This document shows positions 26,337-54,075 of a DNA stretch of 64,000 nucleotides, one piece after another. Numbering within the stretch: position 1 is the stretch's first letter; each line of letters opens with the position of its first letter. The notes beneath the pieces are model-generated. The model was not told the DNA's origin. It searched no databases and saw only the letters and a list, made by a program, of their open reading frames with translations. The stretch is from Ecdyonurus torrentis. Taxonomy: Eukaryota; Arthropoda; Insecta; Ephemeroptera; Heptageniidae. Where the stretch lies: assembly GCA_949318235.1 (NCBI GenBank), contig OX439129.1, forward strand, positions 28,044,039 to 28,108,038. The letters run 5' to 3'. A program made the position numbers and the translations under genes.

Positions 26337-27318
26337 GGAACTGGGGCAATACGGGACACTTTTCACATTTTATTTTTTCTATTTTTTAATTTTTGATAAA
26401 TTATGTAATATAAAACGTGGTAATTTAGTTCATCTATTCTTACACAAACCCTAGAAGTTTGAATACTTTACTCCAAGTATCAATATTTAAATTTTCACAA
26501 AAACAAAAAGGCCTTTTTACTCGCTTTTCGCAAAAAAACGGGGCAATATGGGTCATTTTTGGGGCAATATGGGTCAGCCCAAAAAAAACACAATGTGCAT
26601 ATTTAGGATGTCTGTTTTATTTTATTTGAAAGGAGACACTTATTATCTCCTAATATATCACAATTTTAAGGCTGAAATATGCAAACTGTCTCTGGAATTT
26701 TTTTTACAGAATTTCGCCTTTAACTGAAAAATCTGAGACTTATCCGATGTGATATTTAACTGTTGATTTGAGTGCTAACTTGGCAGCTGTGAAATAATCA
26801 ATACATTGATTGATTTGGTAATTATACTGAGCTGAATCAGTCTTCAAATAAGTGAGTTTTGACTTACTGCTACTAAAATTGAACAAAAGTGATCCCAATT
26901 AGCACAATGAAGGTGTCCCATATTGCCCCATAAAAGTGACCCGTATTGCCCCATGGTAGGCTGTACTTGTTGAACATGTATATCAAGAATTGTAGATAAA
27001 CTAATGAAACAAATTTTATGTAGTAATATAAGTGATATATGAAGTCATGTTCCTATAAAAAAAAATTATTGGGGAATGAATATTTTTTATTTTATGAGTA
27101 AAATTGTGAAAATATTAAAACTGGCTTTTTTGGCTCCAAATTTTCTTTCTTGGTTTTTACCAAAATGATTAAAGAGTCATGTTTAAAAATTGCACAGTTC
27201 AACACAAGCTGCTTTATGTCATCAACTGGTAAAAATTTGAACTTCCTACTACCATTCAAAGTAATTTAAATTTTAAAAAGTAGATTTTTTAATTGTCATG
27301 TATTGCCCCGGTCTCCCC
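26335..27318. mobile_element. Motif-dense TIR element, GGGGCAATAYGGG motif
   Basis: Terminal repeats are GGGGAACTGGGGCAATACGG and the inverted GTATTGCCCCGGTCTCCCC. Internal copies GGGGCAATATGGGTCA occur near 26540 and 26562, and inverted ones near 26919 and 26945. The element lies between (TA)n arrays 450 bp after acyltransferase copy 1. No ORF is visible. Confidence 0.6.
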
Positions 27319-27329
27319 TTATATATCTT

Positions 27330-27525
27330 TATATATATATATATATATATATATAGGTATATAGGTATATATATATATATATATCGTCTCTATCGCGTCA
27401 AAACGTTTTAAGTGAAATTATCACAAGCGCGCCAAACGTTCCATCTGACACAGTAAACCCTATGTAGATGGAACGTTTGGCGAGCTCGTGATAATTTCAC
27501 TTGAAACGTTTTGACGCGATAGAGA

Positions 27526-27608
<83 letters not shown>
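27330..27608. repeat. Near-perfect palindrome embedded in (TA)n
   Basis: CGTCTCTATCGCGTCAAAAC at 27385 and its inverse ending 27527 form ~55 bp arms. (TA)n lies on both sides. Confidence 0.75.
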
Positions 27609-27609
<1 letters not shown>

Positions 27610-27613
<4 letters not shown>

Positions 27614-28164
27614 TAGGTATATTACATAACATAATATTTTACAATAGTGTGTATTGGGCAAGCTGGACTTTTTTTTTAATCATTGGGCTGTTTAAATGAC
27701 ATATGTGTGCCTTAAAAATTAATATAATTAAATGAAAACAGGGTTGGTTAAAAAAAATGTTGATTTGATTTTGAATCGTAACTTTAATATATAGGCCTTT
27801 GGTAAAAAATATATGTATAATTTTATCTTTGAGGGACTAAAATGTGACATCATTTCTTCTAAAATTGAAGGTCATATAAACTCGTATTGTTATTGCTGAA
27901 AGTAGTCAAAGTTGTACCATTGTTCAATATTGGGTGTGATTCATCATAGCACTGTAGTATTTTAATGACTTTAGAGTTCCTTACTTATATGCTTAGAAAT
28001 CCTATGATCTTAGGATTTGTAAAGCCTTTAGGTAACCGATGTGCTTTGATCAATCATCCCCATTATAACTTATGGTTTCCCATCTACTTTAAGTGGTTTA
28101 TATATTATTTTTTATTTGCTTTAATAGGTATTAATATTATATTGTTATTACAGCTAGGTATTTA
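27610..28164. other. AT-rich intergenic spacer, nothing recognised
   Basis: No conserved ORF, repeat boundary or RNA motif was seen. The 69-codon frame at 27965-28174 has no recognisable features. Confidence 0.4.
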
Positions 28165-28310
28165 TATTAATTAAGAGATTATAATGGAAACAAACCATTG
28201 TAGTTGGGTATAACAAATTTAAAAGAAAAAGATATGAGAAACCAACAAGTGCCTTATCATAGTGAAGAGAGGCCTCTAGCTTGTTGAAAATCTTGCAAGC
28301 ACAGAATTAA
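28165..28310. repeat. SINE-like repeat, CAAACCATTGTGGTT family, best copy
   Basis: GGAAACAAACCATTGTAGTT, GAAACCAACAAGTGCCTTAT and CATAGTGAAGAGAGGCCTCT appear in order, ending near AATCTTGCAAGCACAGA. The copy at 34865-35010 has the same order and end. Confidence 0.5.
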
Positions 28311-28774
28311 AAAAAATTACAAAGGGTAGCTTTTGCCACAAAACTCAAAGAGAAACAAACTGTGTTTTACCTGTCTTAGTCCTTATAGACTGGGGGAGAA
28401 ACTTTAAATTTATTCTAAACTAAAACTACCATTTTTTTTATCTCTGTGCTAGCAAGATTTTCACCGGGACTCTCTTCACTATGATAATATTGTTGTTAGT
28501 TTCTTCTATATTTTTCTTTCTAATTAAATAAAATCTAGTAACATTGGGAGGGGGGGGGGGGGGAGAGTTATTGTCACCCCTATTCTTGTATGTGTAATTC
28601 TTATTATACTCATGATCAACCTTCAGTCGAAATTTAAGTTTCCTTTGATTGTTTAGTATTAAAATAATATTAGTAATAATAATAAAATAGTATTTCAAAT
28701 TTTTCGAACTTCTTTTTGTTGGCCAATTTAATATTGTACCAAATAGAATTATAGCCATATATAGGATATAGATA

Positions 28775-28822
<48 letters not shown>

Positions 28823-29965
28823 CAGGGTTGGCTTGAGAGCATTTTGTCCCGTGGAGCAAATATCCAAGTTAGTCCCCACCCAATGGCGGGTCTAGGGGGC
28901 GCTCGCCTCCCAGTTCGCGCCGCAGCCGAAATTTTTTTAAAAAGGGAGCGTGGCACGTGTTTTTTAACGCTAATTCTGAACTAACTTTTTATTTTTTCTC
29001 ACTTTACAACTACGTATAATTATATTTATATTGAAAAGTATACAATTAAACCATAGCATTTGATAAACTGTTATTTATATGAGCTTTGGCCGCCGGAGCT
29101 GCTTAGGAGAAATTAAAAATTATTCTGTAGCAAGCCTTAAAAATTTAGTAGACAAAAATGGATGTATAATAGAAGAAAAATATGTTTTCTTCATTGAAAT
29201 AATAATGTACTGTTAGAAAGTATTATTAAAAAATGCAAATGAAATAGGAAAGAAAAAAAAATAAAAAAAACACAGCAAGAACGCTATGTAAGTTTATAAT
29301 TAGAGCTATAAAAAGTGTGATTTTTTTTTTTAGAACGGATCTACTTTAAGCCCGAGTTCAGCTTAAAAATCAAGCTTACATCTGAAAAATGAGCTAAAAC
29401 TTGGTAACCTTAATTTTTGAGTCGATGTATAAAAACAAGCTCTCGCGCCAGTGACGGAAAAAGCCTGCCATTCATTGTAAACAAATGCAATATTTGTTTT
29501 AGTCAAAAGTCGTAAATTAATTTTAAAAAAATATACAAACAAACTTTGAAACACTATAAAGAAATAGAGCCATTTTTTCTCGTGTCATTCACGGGTTCAA
29601 CTTGAGCTGGCTCGTTCTTGAGCTAAAAGCTCAAAACCCGGGTTCAATTCTTTTTTTCTTTTTTTTTATTAAAGGTACTCAAAGATTTTGGCCCGGGCGG
29701 TTGCTCGAACTGTTTTAAATTGCAGCTCTACATATTTCTAATTCATAAATATCATAAAAAAAAAAGGCATAATGCTAAAGTGAGCCACAGAAATCTGCGT
29801 GTTAGGCTTAATTCGTTTAAAACCAATTCATATGTAATTTAAAAGCTTTCAAAAATATACAAACATATGATTATACGCAAGAAGTAAAGTGAAGAAACAA
29901 AAATACGAAAGGTTTAAAAAAAATACAACAATATTCAAACCAACAATTTAAGAAAGGTGACAATG

Positions 29966-30002
<37 letters not shown>

Positions 30003-30588
30003 ATAACAAAATGAAATAATAAATAAAAAATGTGCAAATTTTTTCAAAGAAACTTCACACATTTTTTTTTCTTCAGTTCCGAACCAAAGGCCCGCAAAGC
30101 AAAGGCCCGGTCCGGGATCACGGACTAAGGCCTTAAGCCAAGCCAGCCTTGTGGGAGGTGAAGCCCCTAAGAAATTTGATATATAAAAAAATCATTTTTT
30201 AGCAACTTTTCATAGTAAGTATAAACTAAAAGCATTTGCATTTTTCTACAGTAAATTACTTACTTTGACTAATATTTAAAATTTAAATATAAATAAATAA
30301 AGTATAAGATTTGTAAAAATGTGAAAAAAAATAATAATTCATTGATACGGTTTGTTACACATTTTAATAATATAGTAATAACTTGTTTTTATTCGTTAGA
30401 TTTTGGAAATAATATCAGTAGTGTAATAAAATTAGGTCATAATATTTTATTCTAAAAGTAAAAGTTTATGGCAGGGGTGTTTCAAAAAACGATTTCAGCT
30501 TATAGCAGTTTTTTTTTTTCTTTGTGGCCCGGAATGAGCGTGGCCCGTGGTGCGATCGCACCATTGCACCATGGTCAAGCCAGCCCTG
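28823..30588. mobile_element. TIR element, CAGGGYYGGCTTGA family, copy 1
   Basis: The ends CAGGGTTGGCTTGA and TCAAGCCAGCCCTG are inverted and both flanked by TA. Internal blocks (ACGGGTTCAACTTGAGCTGG near 29590 and GTGAGCCACAGAAATCTGCG near 29780) recur inverted in 50096-51000. No intact transposase was seen. Confidence 0.6.
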
Positions 30589-30603
30589 TATAATACTGTA
30601 TAC

Positions 30604-30662
<59 letters not shown>

Positions 30663-31024
30663 CTGTACAGTAACCTCTCGATTTAGTGAAGTCTCAAGGA
30701 ACCCCCTTGACCCTCGCCTCAAAAAAAACAAAAAAAAAAACACTAAATCAAACGTCACTAACGTAAATCAAACTATTGTTATATCTGTTTTTATTTCGTT
30801 GAGTTTTCTTAGAAAATTGTGCTCTCTCATAGCTGATAACAATTTCAAAATATACATACATACATACACTCTGGACAAAACAAGGTTGTTCCCGCCAAAA
30901 GCTGTATCTGTGGTGCTAAACCAATCAGAGAGCGTGTTATAAACCTACTAGGCAATCACAGTTGACTTTAAATTGTTAATTAATAATTACACTGTATCCG
31001 CTAAAACCACTCAGACAAAAATGA

Positions 31025-31290
31025 GGAGTATTCAATAAGTATTCATATCCAGGTAAAAAATACAAAAAGAATACTACATTGTATTCATTTTGTATTCTTT
31101 TGTGTCAAATTCAATACAAAATGAATACTTTTTCTGGATAAATACAAAAAGAATACTAAATTTTTATTGCCTTTTTTCGAGTGAATACATATGGGTAGTA
31201 AATGAATACAGTTTCAATACACTTCTCAGGTAAAGGGTAGTAAATGAATATAAAAAGAATACATTTTGAATACTCCGATTTTTACCTGAG
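31025..31290. mobile_element. Motif-dense short element, AATACAAAAAGAATAC motif
   Basis: The ends GAGTATTCAATAAGTATTC and GAATACATTTTGAATACTCC are roughly inverted, and AATACAAAAAGAATAC and AAATGAATAC recur about eight times between them. Confidence 0.5.
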
Positions 31291-31304
31291 CAGTATTGGG
31301 AGAA

Positions 31305-31395
31305 GTGTACATACATATCATGATGCTATAGTTCCTTTCAGGGTAAGCCAACAACACAGATATTATTATTATTTTGGCCTGACCTAGGTTTCTTT
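31305..31395 (-). repeat. RTE-like LINE 3'-end fragment
   Basis: ACATACATATCATGATGCTA followed by TTTCAGGGTAAGCCAACAAC matches the 3' terminus of the copies ending at 31943 and 44090. Confidence 0.6.
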
Positions 31396-31560
31396 TTATA
31401 AAATTCACTTTTCTACAAATTCCATGCAACTATAATATTTATTTTTACACACTAAAAATAAATAAAGATTCAAATAAATTATTGCTTTACCTTTGAGATT
31501 CACGCAATTTTAAGGCACTGTTTTTTTTTTTTTTTTTTTTTTTTTCTCTATATTGAAAAC

Positions 31561-31822
31561 AATAATGCTGTAGGTAAACCCTGTTCTCTGCTCCTAAAAT
31601 GACGATCAACTTTGGTAATTCAAATGAAATGCGCATTTTTTGGTGCAAGAGAACAGGGTTTACAAATAACACTATAGTAATGTTTGTAAACCCTGTTCCT
31701 TTGCTCAAAAAAACAAATAATAATAATAAAAATAAAAAAAATGCACAATTCCATTTAAAAAGCATTAGGTGATCGTCATTTTGGGGGGGGGGCACAAAAA
31801 ACAGGGTTTACGAACATCATTC
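31561..31822. mobile_element. MITE, AATGATGTTCGTAAACCCTG family, nested pair
   Basis: Arms GTAAACCCTGTTCTCT/AGAGAACAGGGTTTAC and TTTGTAAACCCTGTT/AACAGGGTTTACGAACATCATT indicate two overlapping family copies. Confidence 0.55.
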
Positions 31823-31942
31823 CTAATGTTTGAGACTGTAGAGGAAAAAAATATGAAATTCCGTAGCAAAAATATCTTATTTACTTTTTATTTACTGATA
31901 ATTTTTATTTTGGTATCTAAATTTATTAGCTATATAAATTAT

Positions 31943-31989
31943 ATATACATACATACATACATACATACATACATACATACATACATACA

Positions 31990-32020
<31 letters not shown>

Positions 32021-32369
32021 CATGACGCTATAAATCCCTTTCGGGGTAAGCCAACAACACAGATGTTTTATCCTGACCCAGTGATAGACCTCCACAACTT
32101 CCTATCCTGACATACTTCACTTGCTTCCGCCAGTCTCATACCTTGTTTCATACATTTCCTTTTGCATTTCATACTGCGTACATTCTTATTTTTCAAACAT
32201 CTTCCAACCACCTCAGACCATGATGTTTTAGGCCTGCCTCTATCTCTCCTTCCATCCACTCTACTATGAAATACCTGCTTTGCTATTCTTTCATCACCCA
32301 TTCTCTCATTATGACCAAACCACCGTAATACACTGTTCTCATACTTCTCAGTCACAGTTTCTTTTACTC

Positions 32370-32375
<6 letters not shown>
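31943..32375 (-). mobile_element. RTE-like LINE 3' fragment
   Basis: The minus strand encodes ~115 C-terminal residues (CGVKETVTEKYENSV to KLWRSITGSG) and ends in TCATGATATG plus a (TATG)n tail at 31945-32020. The 5' side abuts (TA)n at 32376. Confidence 0.8.
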
Positions 32376-32432
<57 letters not shown>

Positions 32433-32759
32433 CTTTTCTTTTAAACAACCATGCCACTCAAACTCATGCTTTTGTGATTTTTACACTGTAAAGCAAAAAA
32501 ATTATCAAAAATGTTACTATAGTACAAAAAAATCGCGCATATTTTCAAAACTTTAAAAATAAATAAATAAAAAATCACTAAATCAAGTATTTTTACTTGA
32601 CAGGGCTAAATTTTGGGTTCACTAAATCGAATAGTGGGTTATTCACTAAATAGAAAATTTTAACATTGAAATGCCTATCTAAGTGGCCGGGACCATCACC
32701 TTGACTTCACTAAATCGATGAGCTTCACTGAATTGAGAGTTACTGTATTATTATATGAT

Positions 32760-33049
32760 GTTTTAACAGGGGGGGGGGGGGGGGGGGAGTGGGAGAGAGA
32801 GTGAATATAAGAGATATTAAGGAAATTACACCATTGCAGTTTAGTATCATAAACTTAAAAGACAAAATTATAATAATGTATAATTTCAATTAAAAAATAT
32901 ATATTTGTTGACATAACTAATTTGATACTAATGTGGGTATAGCTTATGCATGTGCAAGGAAAATCTGATAGTTAAATCATTTTAATTAAATAATAGTTAT
33001 AACTTTTGTATTATAATAAAAAGCTCTGTGTGTGTGTGTGGGTGTGTGG

Positions 33050-33137
<88 letters not shown>

Positions 33138-33345
33138 TATATATATATATATATACACACACACAAAACTTTTTGTTATTATATAATAGTTTTATGTTAT
33201 ATAACTATTAAAAATGATTAAACTATCAGATTTTCTTCACATACAAAAGATATACAATATACAAAAGATTATATTTTAAAGGACAAAACAGGAGACAAAG
33301 TGCAAAGTTTTTTTTTTTTTTTTATTATGTATATATATATACTTA
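32760..33345. repeat. Poly-G, (TG)n, (TA)n and poly-T tracts
   Basis: Poly-G lies at 32770-32788, (TG)n near 33027, (TA)n at 33057-33160 and poly-T at 33308-33324. A weak CAAACCATTG-family repeat lies at 32805-32870. No gene is seen. Confidence 0.85.
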
Positions 33346-33638
33346 TCTTAAAAGATCTTTTGATAAGCCTGTTGAAACCAAGTCAATATATTGACTACTT
33401 CAAATTTTTAAGCTCTCTGTGTTTACATTTCATTACTGGTGAGAATATATAGCTATTATTTATTTATTCATATAGACATATATGCAATCTGAAAAATAAT
33501 ATTGCTTGTTTTATATACACACAATAGTGATTGTACATTTCAGTATTTAATAATTTGGAATAAATAATGTTTAATGATAAACCAAACCAAAAGCTTAATT
33601 TGAATGGCACAGTAGTTTGTTAAATAAGTAGTGTTACT

Positions 33639-33679
<41 letters not shown>

Positions 33680-33687
33680 CTATATAT

Positions 33688-33854
33688 CAAGGGTGCTCCG
33701 CTATAATGTCCTAACAAGTAAGTCCACTTGACCTTGAAAAATAAAAAATCGTCGGATTAACCCAAAATTTTGAATTTATCCATTTCAGGTCGTTTGCAGC
33801 AAAAATATTTTTCAAGGTCAAATGGACTTAGGACATTATAGCGGAGCACCCTCG
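33688..33854. mobile_element. MITE with AAGGGTGCTCCGCTATAATG ends
   Basis: AAGGGTGCTCCGCTATAATG and its inverse ending near 33854 bracket ~165 bp, with (TA)n on both sides. It lies ~100 bp upstream of the start codon of acyltransferase copy 2, so it may be part of the 5' UTR or promoter region. Confidence 0.65.
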
Positions 33855-33956
33855 ATATATATATAATATAAGCTGCAACAAAACGAACAGTTTTCTAGTG
33901 AGGTAAAGTTGTGTTTCTCTGCTTTTAGCTTCTGTTTATAAATATTTATATTTGAA

Positions 33957-49104
<15,148 letters not shown>

Positions 49105-49199
49105 GCTTTGTAAAGTATTTTAACTTCTGTTCTGAAGTACATAATCATAATTGTGGCATATTATAATATTCAAAGTGAAAAAAAAAAAGTGGAAGTATA

Positions 49200-49205
49200 A
49201 ATAAA
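49200..49205 (+). terminator. Polyadenylation signal of acyltransferase copy 2
   Basis: AATAAA lies 96 bp after the stop codon, a usual distance for a 3' UTR signal. Confidence 0.55.
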
Positions 49206-49209
49206 GAGT

Positions 49210-50063
49210 TTATAAAAGATTTTCAAACAATTATTTTACAGTATAAGTGTTATTTAATGCGTGAATTTTCAAAAATTAGTAGCTTAATGAATTAATTGAT
49301 TAAAACTAATTTTTTGGAAATATTTTCTTTTCTAAATAGTTTAAAATCAAAATATAACGTTGCAGACCAAAAATGAAAAAGAAGCTGTGCTTTTTTATTT
49401 TTTTGCATTTTCTAGGGTCGCGGCTATTAAAAAAATTAAAATACCTATAAATTAGAATTGTTGTCATTATATGGTGTGTTCTACGTACGAAATTTCATAC
49501 ATTTACAATAAAATTGTTTGAGATGAGAGAAAAACCGCCAGTCAAAACCGAAAACCCCCTGGCATTTTGTCAAATTTTATCCTATAAATTTGTAAATTTA
49601 GACACGGCTATATATATCTCAATGCGATCTATCGATATTGAATAAAATAGTAAAAAAATTGTAAAAGAAAAGCATACCAATTTCTAGTTATTTTATAACT
49701 TTATTATTGGTAATAAATAATCAAATTAATAATAACATTATAATAAAAAAAAAACTGAAATAAAATAGGTTTAACGATTGGCTTTGCTTATTGAATTTAA
49801 TTCATTATAATTATCTGCATATTATTTCCAATTGGTTTTGAATATTGTTATAGCAAAAACTATGATGGTTACTCTCATAAATATTTTGCTTTAGAAAATG
49901 CACAAAAATGTGTTTTTCTCCATCAAATTTTCACAAAAAAAATTGCGGGGGGCGCAGCCCCCCGCACCCCCCGGCAGGGGGGAGTCCCCCCTGCACCCCC
50001 CCTCAGCATCATGGTTGCTCTCTACCTGGCGTGTACTCTCACTTTTCATTCCACTTTTACCAC

Positions 50064-50095
<32 letters not shown>
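49210..50095. other. Intergenic spacer with G/C-rich palindromic block
   Basis: There is mostly AT-rich sequence without features. At 49947-50005 a block of GGGGGGCGCAGCCCCCC and GGCAGGGGGGAGTCCCCCC hairpins occurs, probably one end of a DNA element. (TA)n lies at 50067-50094. Confidence 0.45.
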
Positions 50096-50098
<3 letters not shown>

Positions 50099-50165
50099 GG
50101 CCGGCTTGACCGTGGTGCGATCGCACCATGGGCCACGGTCAATCCGGGCCAAAAAGAACAAAGAA

Positions 50166-50197
<32 letters not shown>

Positions 50198-51000
50198 ACG
50201 CTATAAGCTGAAATCGTTTTTTGAAACAAATAAACATCTCCACCATAAACTTTTACTTTTAGAATATAATATTATGTGTTAATTTTATTACACTACTGAT
50301 ATTATTTCTAAAATTTAAGGAATAAAAACCATTTATTATTATATTATTAAAATATATTAATTTCTTAAATTGTCAGTTTGAATTTTATTGTTTTGTTTTT
50401 TTGAAACCTTTTCATATTTTTTTTTCTTCACTTTACTTCTTGCGTATAATCATATGTTTGTACATACATTATTATATTTTTGAAAGCTTTTAAATTTAAT
50501 ATTAATTGGTTTCAAACGAATTAAGCCCCACGCACGCTGAATTCTGTGGCTCACATCAGCTACAACTTTTTTTTTTTAATAATATTTGTGAATTATAAAT
50601 ATGTAGAGCTGCAATTTAAACCAGTTCGAGCACCCACCTCTGAACCAAAATTTTTGGGTACCTTTAAAAAAAAAGTTGGACCCGGGTTTTGAGCATTTAG
50701 CTCAAGAACGAGCCAGCTCAAGTTGAACCCGTGAATGACACGAGAAAAAGTAAATCTAATTTCTTTGTAGTATTTCAAAGTTTTTTTTTTTTTTTTTAAT
50801 TAATTTACGACTTTTGACTTTAAACAAACATTATATTTGTATACAATGAAAAGCGGGCTTTTTCCTTGACAGGCTCGACTGGCTCGAGAGCTTGTTTTTA
50901 TACATCGAACTTAAATTCGGCTCAAACAAAATCTTCCGCAAATTAAGTATAAGTAAAATATATCTTCAATAAAACGACAAGCTCTCCGTCATGCGCAAAA
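50096..51000. mobile_element. TIR element, CAGGGYYGGCTTGA family, copy 2 (partial)
   Basis: It starts with CAGGGCCGGCTTGACC. A GGTGCGATCGCACCA palindrome and blocks near 50505-50720 match 29590-30560 in inverse order. A poly-A tract lies at 50168-50195. The distal end is not clear. Confidence 0.5.
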
Positions 51001-51432
51001 TTTTACTTGAACAACTTCTGAACAAAAAATACTTTAGCGTGTTCTCTATTATACAGATCAAAACTTTTATTGACTTTGAATAATTTAAAAACGATTTTTA
51101 CGAGATTGTTATTATTATTATGGTCTGTGCACAATGACGCGTAAATTCACGTAACTTTCACGTAAGAATCCAAATAAAACATTTGTAATCTGTTTACTTT
51201 TTGCTCATTTACTGTGGTGAAAATAAAAATACTTTGAATATGCTGCCGCTTCAGACCTGCTTCAAACCAAGTTCAGATTGGTTCAGACTCCTATTTCAGT
51301 TGCGCAACGCAAAGTTTAAGCGTGTTCGCAGTGGTTCTGGTTCGCAGCAGGTCCGCAGACACTCCCACCCACTGTAATGCTTTATGGGAGACCGTGTTCC
51401 CCTTTTTGCGCTAAAAATAGTCGTGCGCGATA

Positions 51433-51446
51433 TCGCTAGAGGGCAG
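51433..51446 (+). promoter_or_regulatory. CTCF-like motif near presumed ncRNA 5' end
   Basis: TCGCTAGAGGGCAG fits the CTCF core (CCASYAGRKGGCAS) at 13 of 14 positions and is embedded in GCGCGATATCGCTAG, shared with the site upstream of TIMM21. Confidence 0.5.
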
Positions 51447-52087
51447 CAGCATAGCTTTGTTTACTTTTTTTTACCAACGTTAACAAAATTTCACTGAAAC
51501 AATAAAGTTGACATTAAAGTCAAATTTAATTGTATTTTGATTAATAATAATAACAAAAGATAGATAGATGTTGAATTTAGTCAATTTTTATCATTTATAC
51601 TCGGTTGTCACGTTGTTATTATAAAAAATAAATATTTGAATGTTCTTTAAAGATTAATTTTTTGTAAGGTTGGTACAGTTATCTGATTCTGATCTGATTT
51701 ACCGTGAACTTTTGAATATATTTGACCGTTAAACACTCACCGTTAAAAAATGTTGTAAAGTAGTTGTTTTTGAAGTTAAGGCATTATTTAAGAAGTAATT
51801 TTACAATTAAGGTATGTTTGCAAAGTAGTCAATGTAGTTTAAAAATTATTGTAAAGCGTAATTATTCCATAAATTGGAGATGAAGGCAGTTTTCTTGTTG
51901 CTCTATTTTCATGGTCGTATTCAATTTTTCTTGATTTTGTTTAAAAAAGTCAACAATAATGACAAAATGTATTGTTAAGTTTTGTTATGCAAAATGTAAT
52001 GAAAATATACATATTGTTTGATTTTGTTATGCAAAATTAAGAATAATAATATGTGAATCCACATTTACAAGTATATGCATATATATG

Positions 52088-52143
52088 TACATACACACAT
52101 TGTGTCATTTTAGCTGCTAAAATGACACAATGTGTGTATGTAC
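52088..52143. repeat. Perfect short hairpin in ncRNA intron 1
   Basis: TACACACATTGTGTCATTTT and its inverse are separated by only a few bases, giving ~27 bp arms. It is most likely the core of a MITE. Confidence 0.6.
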
Positions 52144-52351
52144 TTAGCTGTTACTTCAATTCAACATGTAATGATAAACTTTTTCATTCTGATTTTGGTA
52201 TATAAGATTGATTCACCTCTGTGCTATTTAATATAATAATTAATCATCTATATCTCGGTGATGTTTTGTACAGTTATCGTTTAGCTACAATGTGTATACT
52301 AATCTGTAATACATATTTTGAATTGAGAAATTAAAATGCATACATAAAAAT

Positions 52352-52468
52352 AATGCTGTTCGTTTGTACCCTGTTCGCTCTTGCACCAAAAAATGCTCAT
52401 TCCATTTGAATAACCAAAGGCGATCTCGTCATTGTAGGAGCCGAGAACAGTGTTTTACGAACAGCATT
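52352..52468. mobile_element. MITE, AATGATGTTCGTAAACCCTG family, copy
   Basis: AATGCTGTTCGTTTGTACCC at the left and GTTTTACGAACAGCATT at the right form the ends of this 117 bp family member, the shortest complete copy here. Confidence 0.65.
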
Positions 52469-53000
52469 CATAAATAATTTATATTAATGTACGTGTATCG
52501 CATGCTATCTATATATACATTCATATACTGCTATATGAATTTATTCCCAATTATCTACTACAGTATATTAAATGTATGTATATGAGTGAACTTTATATAC
52601 ACAATGTGCTTTACGTCAGTTCCAATTTTAGATGGCATATCTAAATGCCAATCTGTTAGAGATAATCTATTTTAGATTTATTTGTATAGATGATACATAT
52701 TGATTATTAATGACTGTAAATTTTGTCTTTCAGGAGTGCTGTTTCAAAGCATTGATCTATACTTGCATTGGACTTTGCAGCTTTGAGAAAGGATAGAAAG
52801 GTTTTAAAAATAATGGTAAATCTGTTAGTCATTATGCTTTATTATTGTATTATTATAAAAAAGCAGCAATAAACAACAGCATGCGGCAAGCATGCCGATA
52901 ACTAGTAAGATGCCTAGCAAATACAGCAAAGGCAGAGCAAATGTAGTGTACATACATAAATTATAATTAGTGATGCACTCTTTTTCTGAAGTTACAAAAT

Positions 53001-53310
53001 AGAAGACTTGCAAAAGTAGGTTTAGTGAGAAAGTAACCCAACAATACTAACAAAGTGCTAGCAGACGATTTGGTGTTCCTATCCCAATTTAACATGCTTT
53101 CTTATGTTGGAATGCAGCAGCTATAACTTGAGTTAGAATTATTTTTCAGAGCTGAAATGTTTACTGTAGCTTAGTACTAAGCTTCAAAGCTTTGTTTTCT
53201 TGGATTTGAAGTCAATTGCGGGTAACAAAATAATTTTTAACCAAGTCACTTGAAATCCAGGGAAACAAAATAAGCTTGTAGGTTCAGTAAGCTACTGTAA
53301 AATTACAGGG
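53001..53310. mobile_element. Foldback element, GAAGACTTGCAAAAGTAGG family
   Basis: It begins AGAAGACTTGCAAAAGTAGG. The inner arms AGAGCTGAAATGTTTACTGT and CTTGGATTTGAAGTCAATTG are mirrored. The same family forms 62199-63289. Confidence 0.6.
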
Positions 53311-53383
53311 ATACATTGTTGCAGAGGTAAATTTTACCCCATTTTGTTGTCATAAAAATGTATATTTTTTTACAAAGAACCAC

Positions 53384-54075
53384 TTCCCTTATTGCAATTG
53401 CTTACAATAAAATATAAACACAGTTTGCTAAAGTGCCTTGTTTTATGTATATTTCTAGTCGTGTCTACACCAGCAGTCGAGTAATTAGCGACATGACCTA
53501 GAGAAACTGCATGCGGTGTTTGAGGTGTGGTCTAATCTGGCTGCGAGGAGTGCCTCAAGTCAATGCCGAGTTCTGCTTGTCTTGTGCTGTGCCCGCTTTT
53601 ACTGTTTGGTTCCCTGAGCAAAGGACATAGGCAGGTAATAATATGATATTTATTTCTTTTTATTGAAAAGAATAAAAGAATGATTCAATGTAGAAGGTAA
53701 AAAGTGATGTATATGTATAACATATATTTCCCCCCCCCCTTTTTTTTTTTTTTTTTTTTTTATTATTTGGTGTTATTTATGTGAGCTATTCATCAATCTC
53801 ACTTGAAGCTAATTATAATTGATTTACTTTATCCCGTCTCCCTTATTGTAATTGCTTACAATAAAATATAAACACAGTTTGCTAAAGTGCCTTGTTTTAT
53901 GTATATTTCTAGTCGTGTCTACACCAGCAGTCGAGTAATTAGCGACATGACCTAGAGAAACTGCATGGTGTTTGAGATGTGGTCTAATCTGGATGCGAGG
54001 AGTGCCTCAAGTCTATGCCCAGTTCTGCTTTTCATTTCTGTTGTTTTGGTCACAGCAAAGAATAGGCAGGTAATA
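53384..54075 (+). repeat. Tandem duplication containing duplicated exon (~454 bp offset)
   Basis: The blocks from CTTACAATAAAATATAAACA through TTTCTAGTCGTGTCTACACC to GCAGGTAATAATA occur twice, 454 bp apart. Both copies keep acceptor and donor sites. Confidence 0.8.

Larger units (their letters stand above)
30668..32745. mobile_element. TIR element, CAGTAACTCTC/CACTAAATCGA family, copy 1
   Basis: The ends CAGTAACCTCTCGATTTAGT and the inverted GAATTGAGAGTTACTG are flanked by TA. The right arm repeats TTCACTAAATCGA-type units. Nested inside are a motif-dense element (31025-31290), LINE 3' ends and MITEs. A second copy lies at 41443-42212. Confidence 0.6.

Noticed and set aside
52088..52143. 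microRNA precursor in ncRNA intron 1
   Set aside because: The hairpin is perfectly paired with almost no loop and resembles MITE cores common in the window; a pre-miRNA usually has mismatches and a loop.
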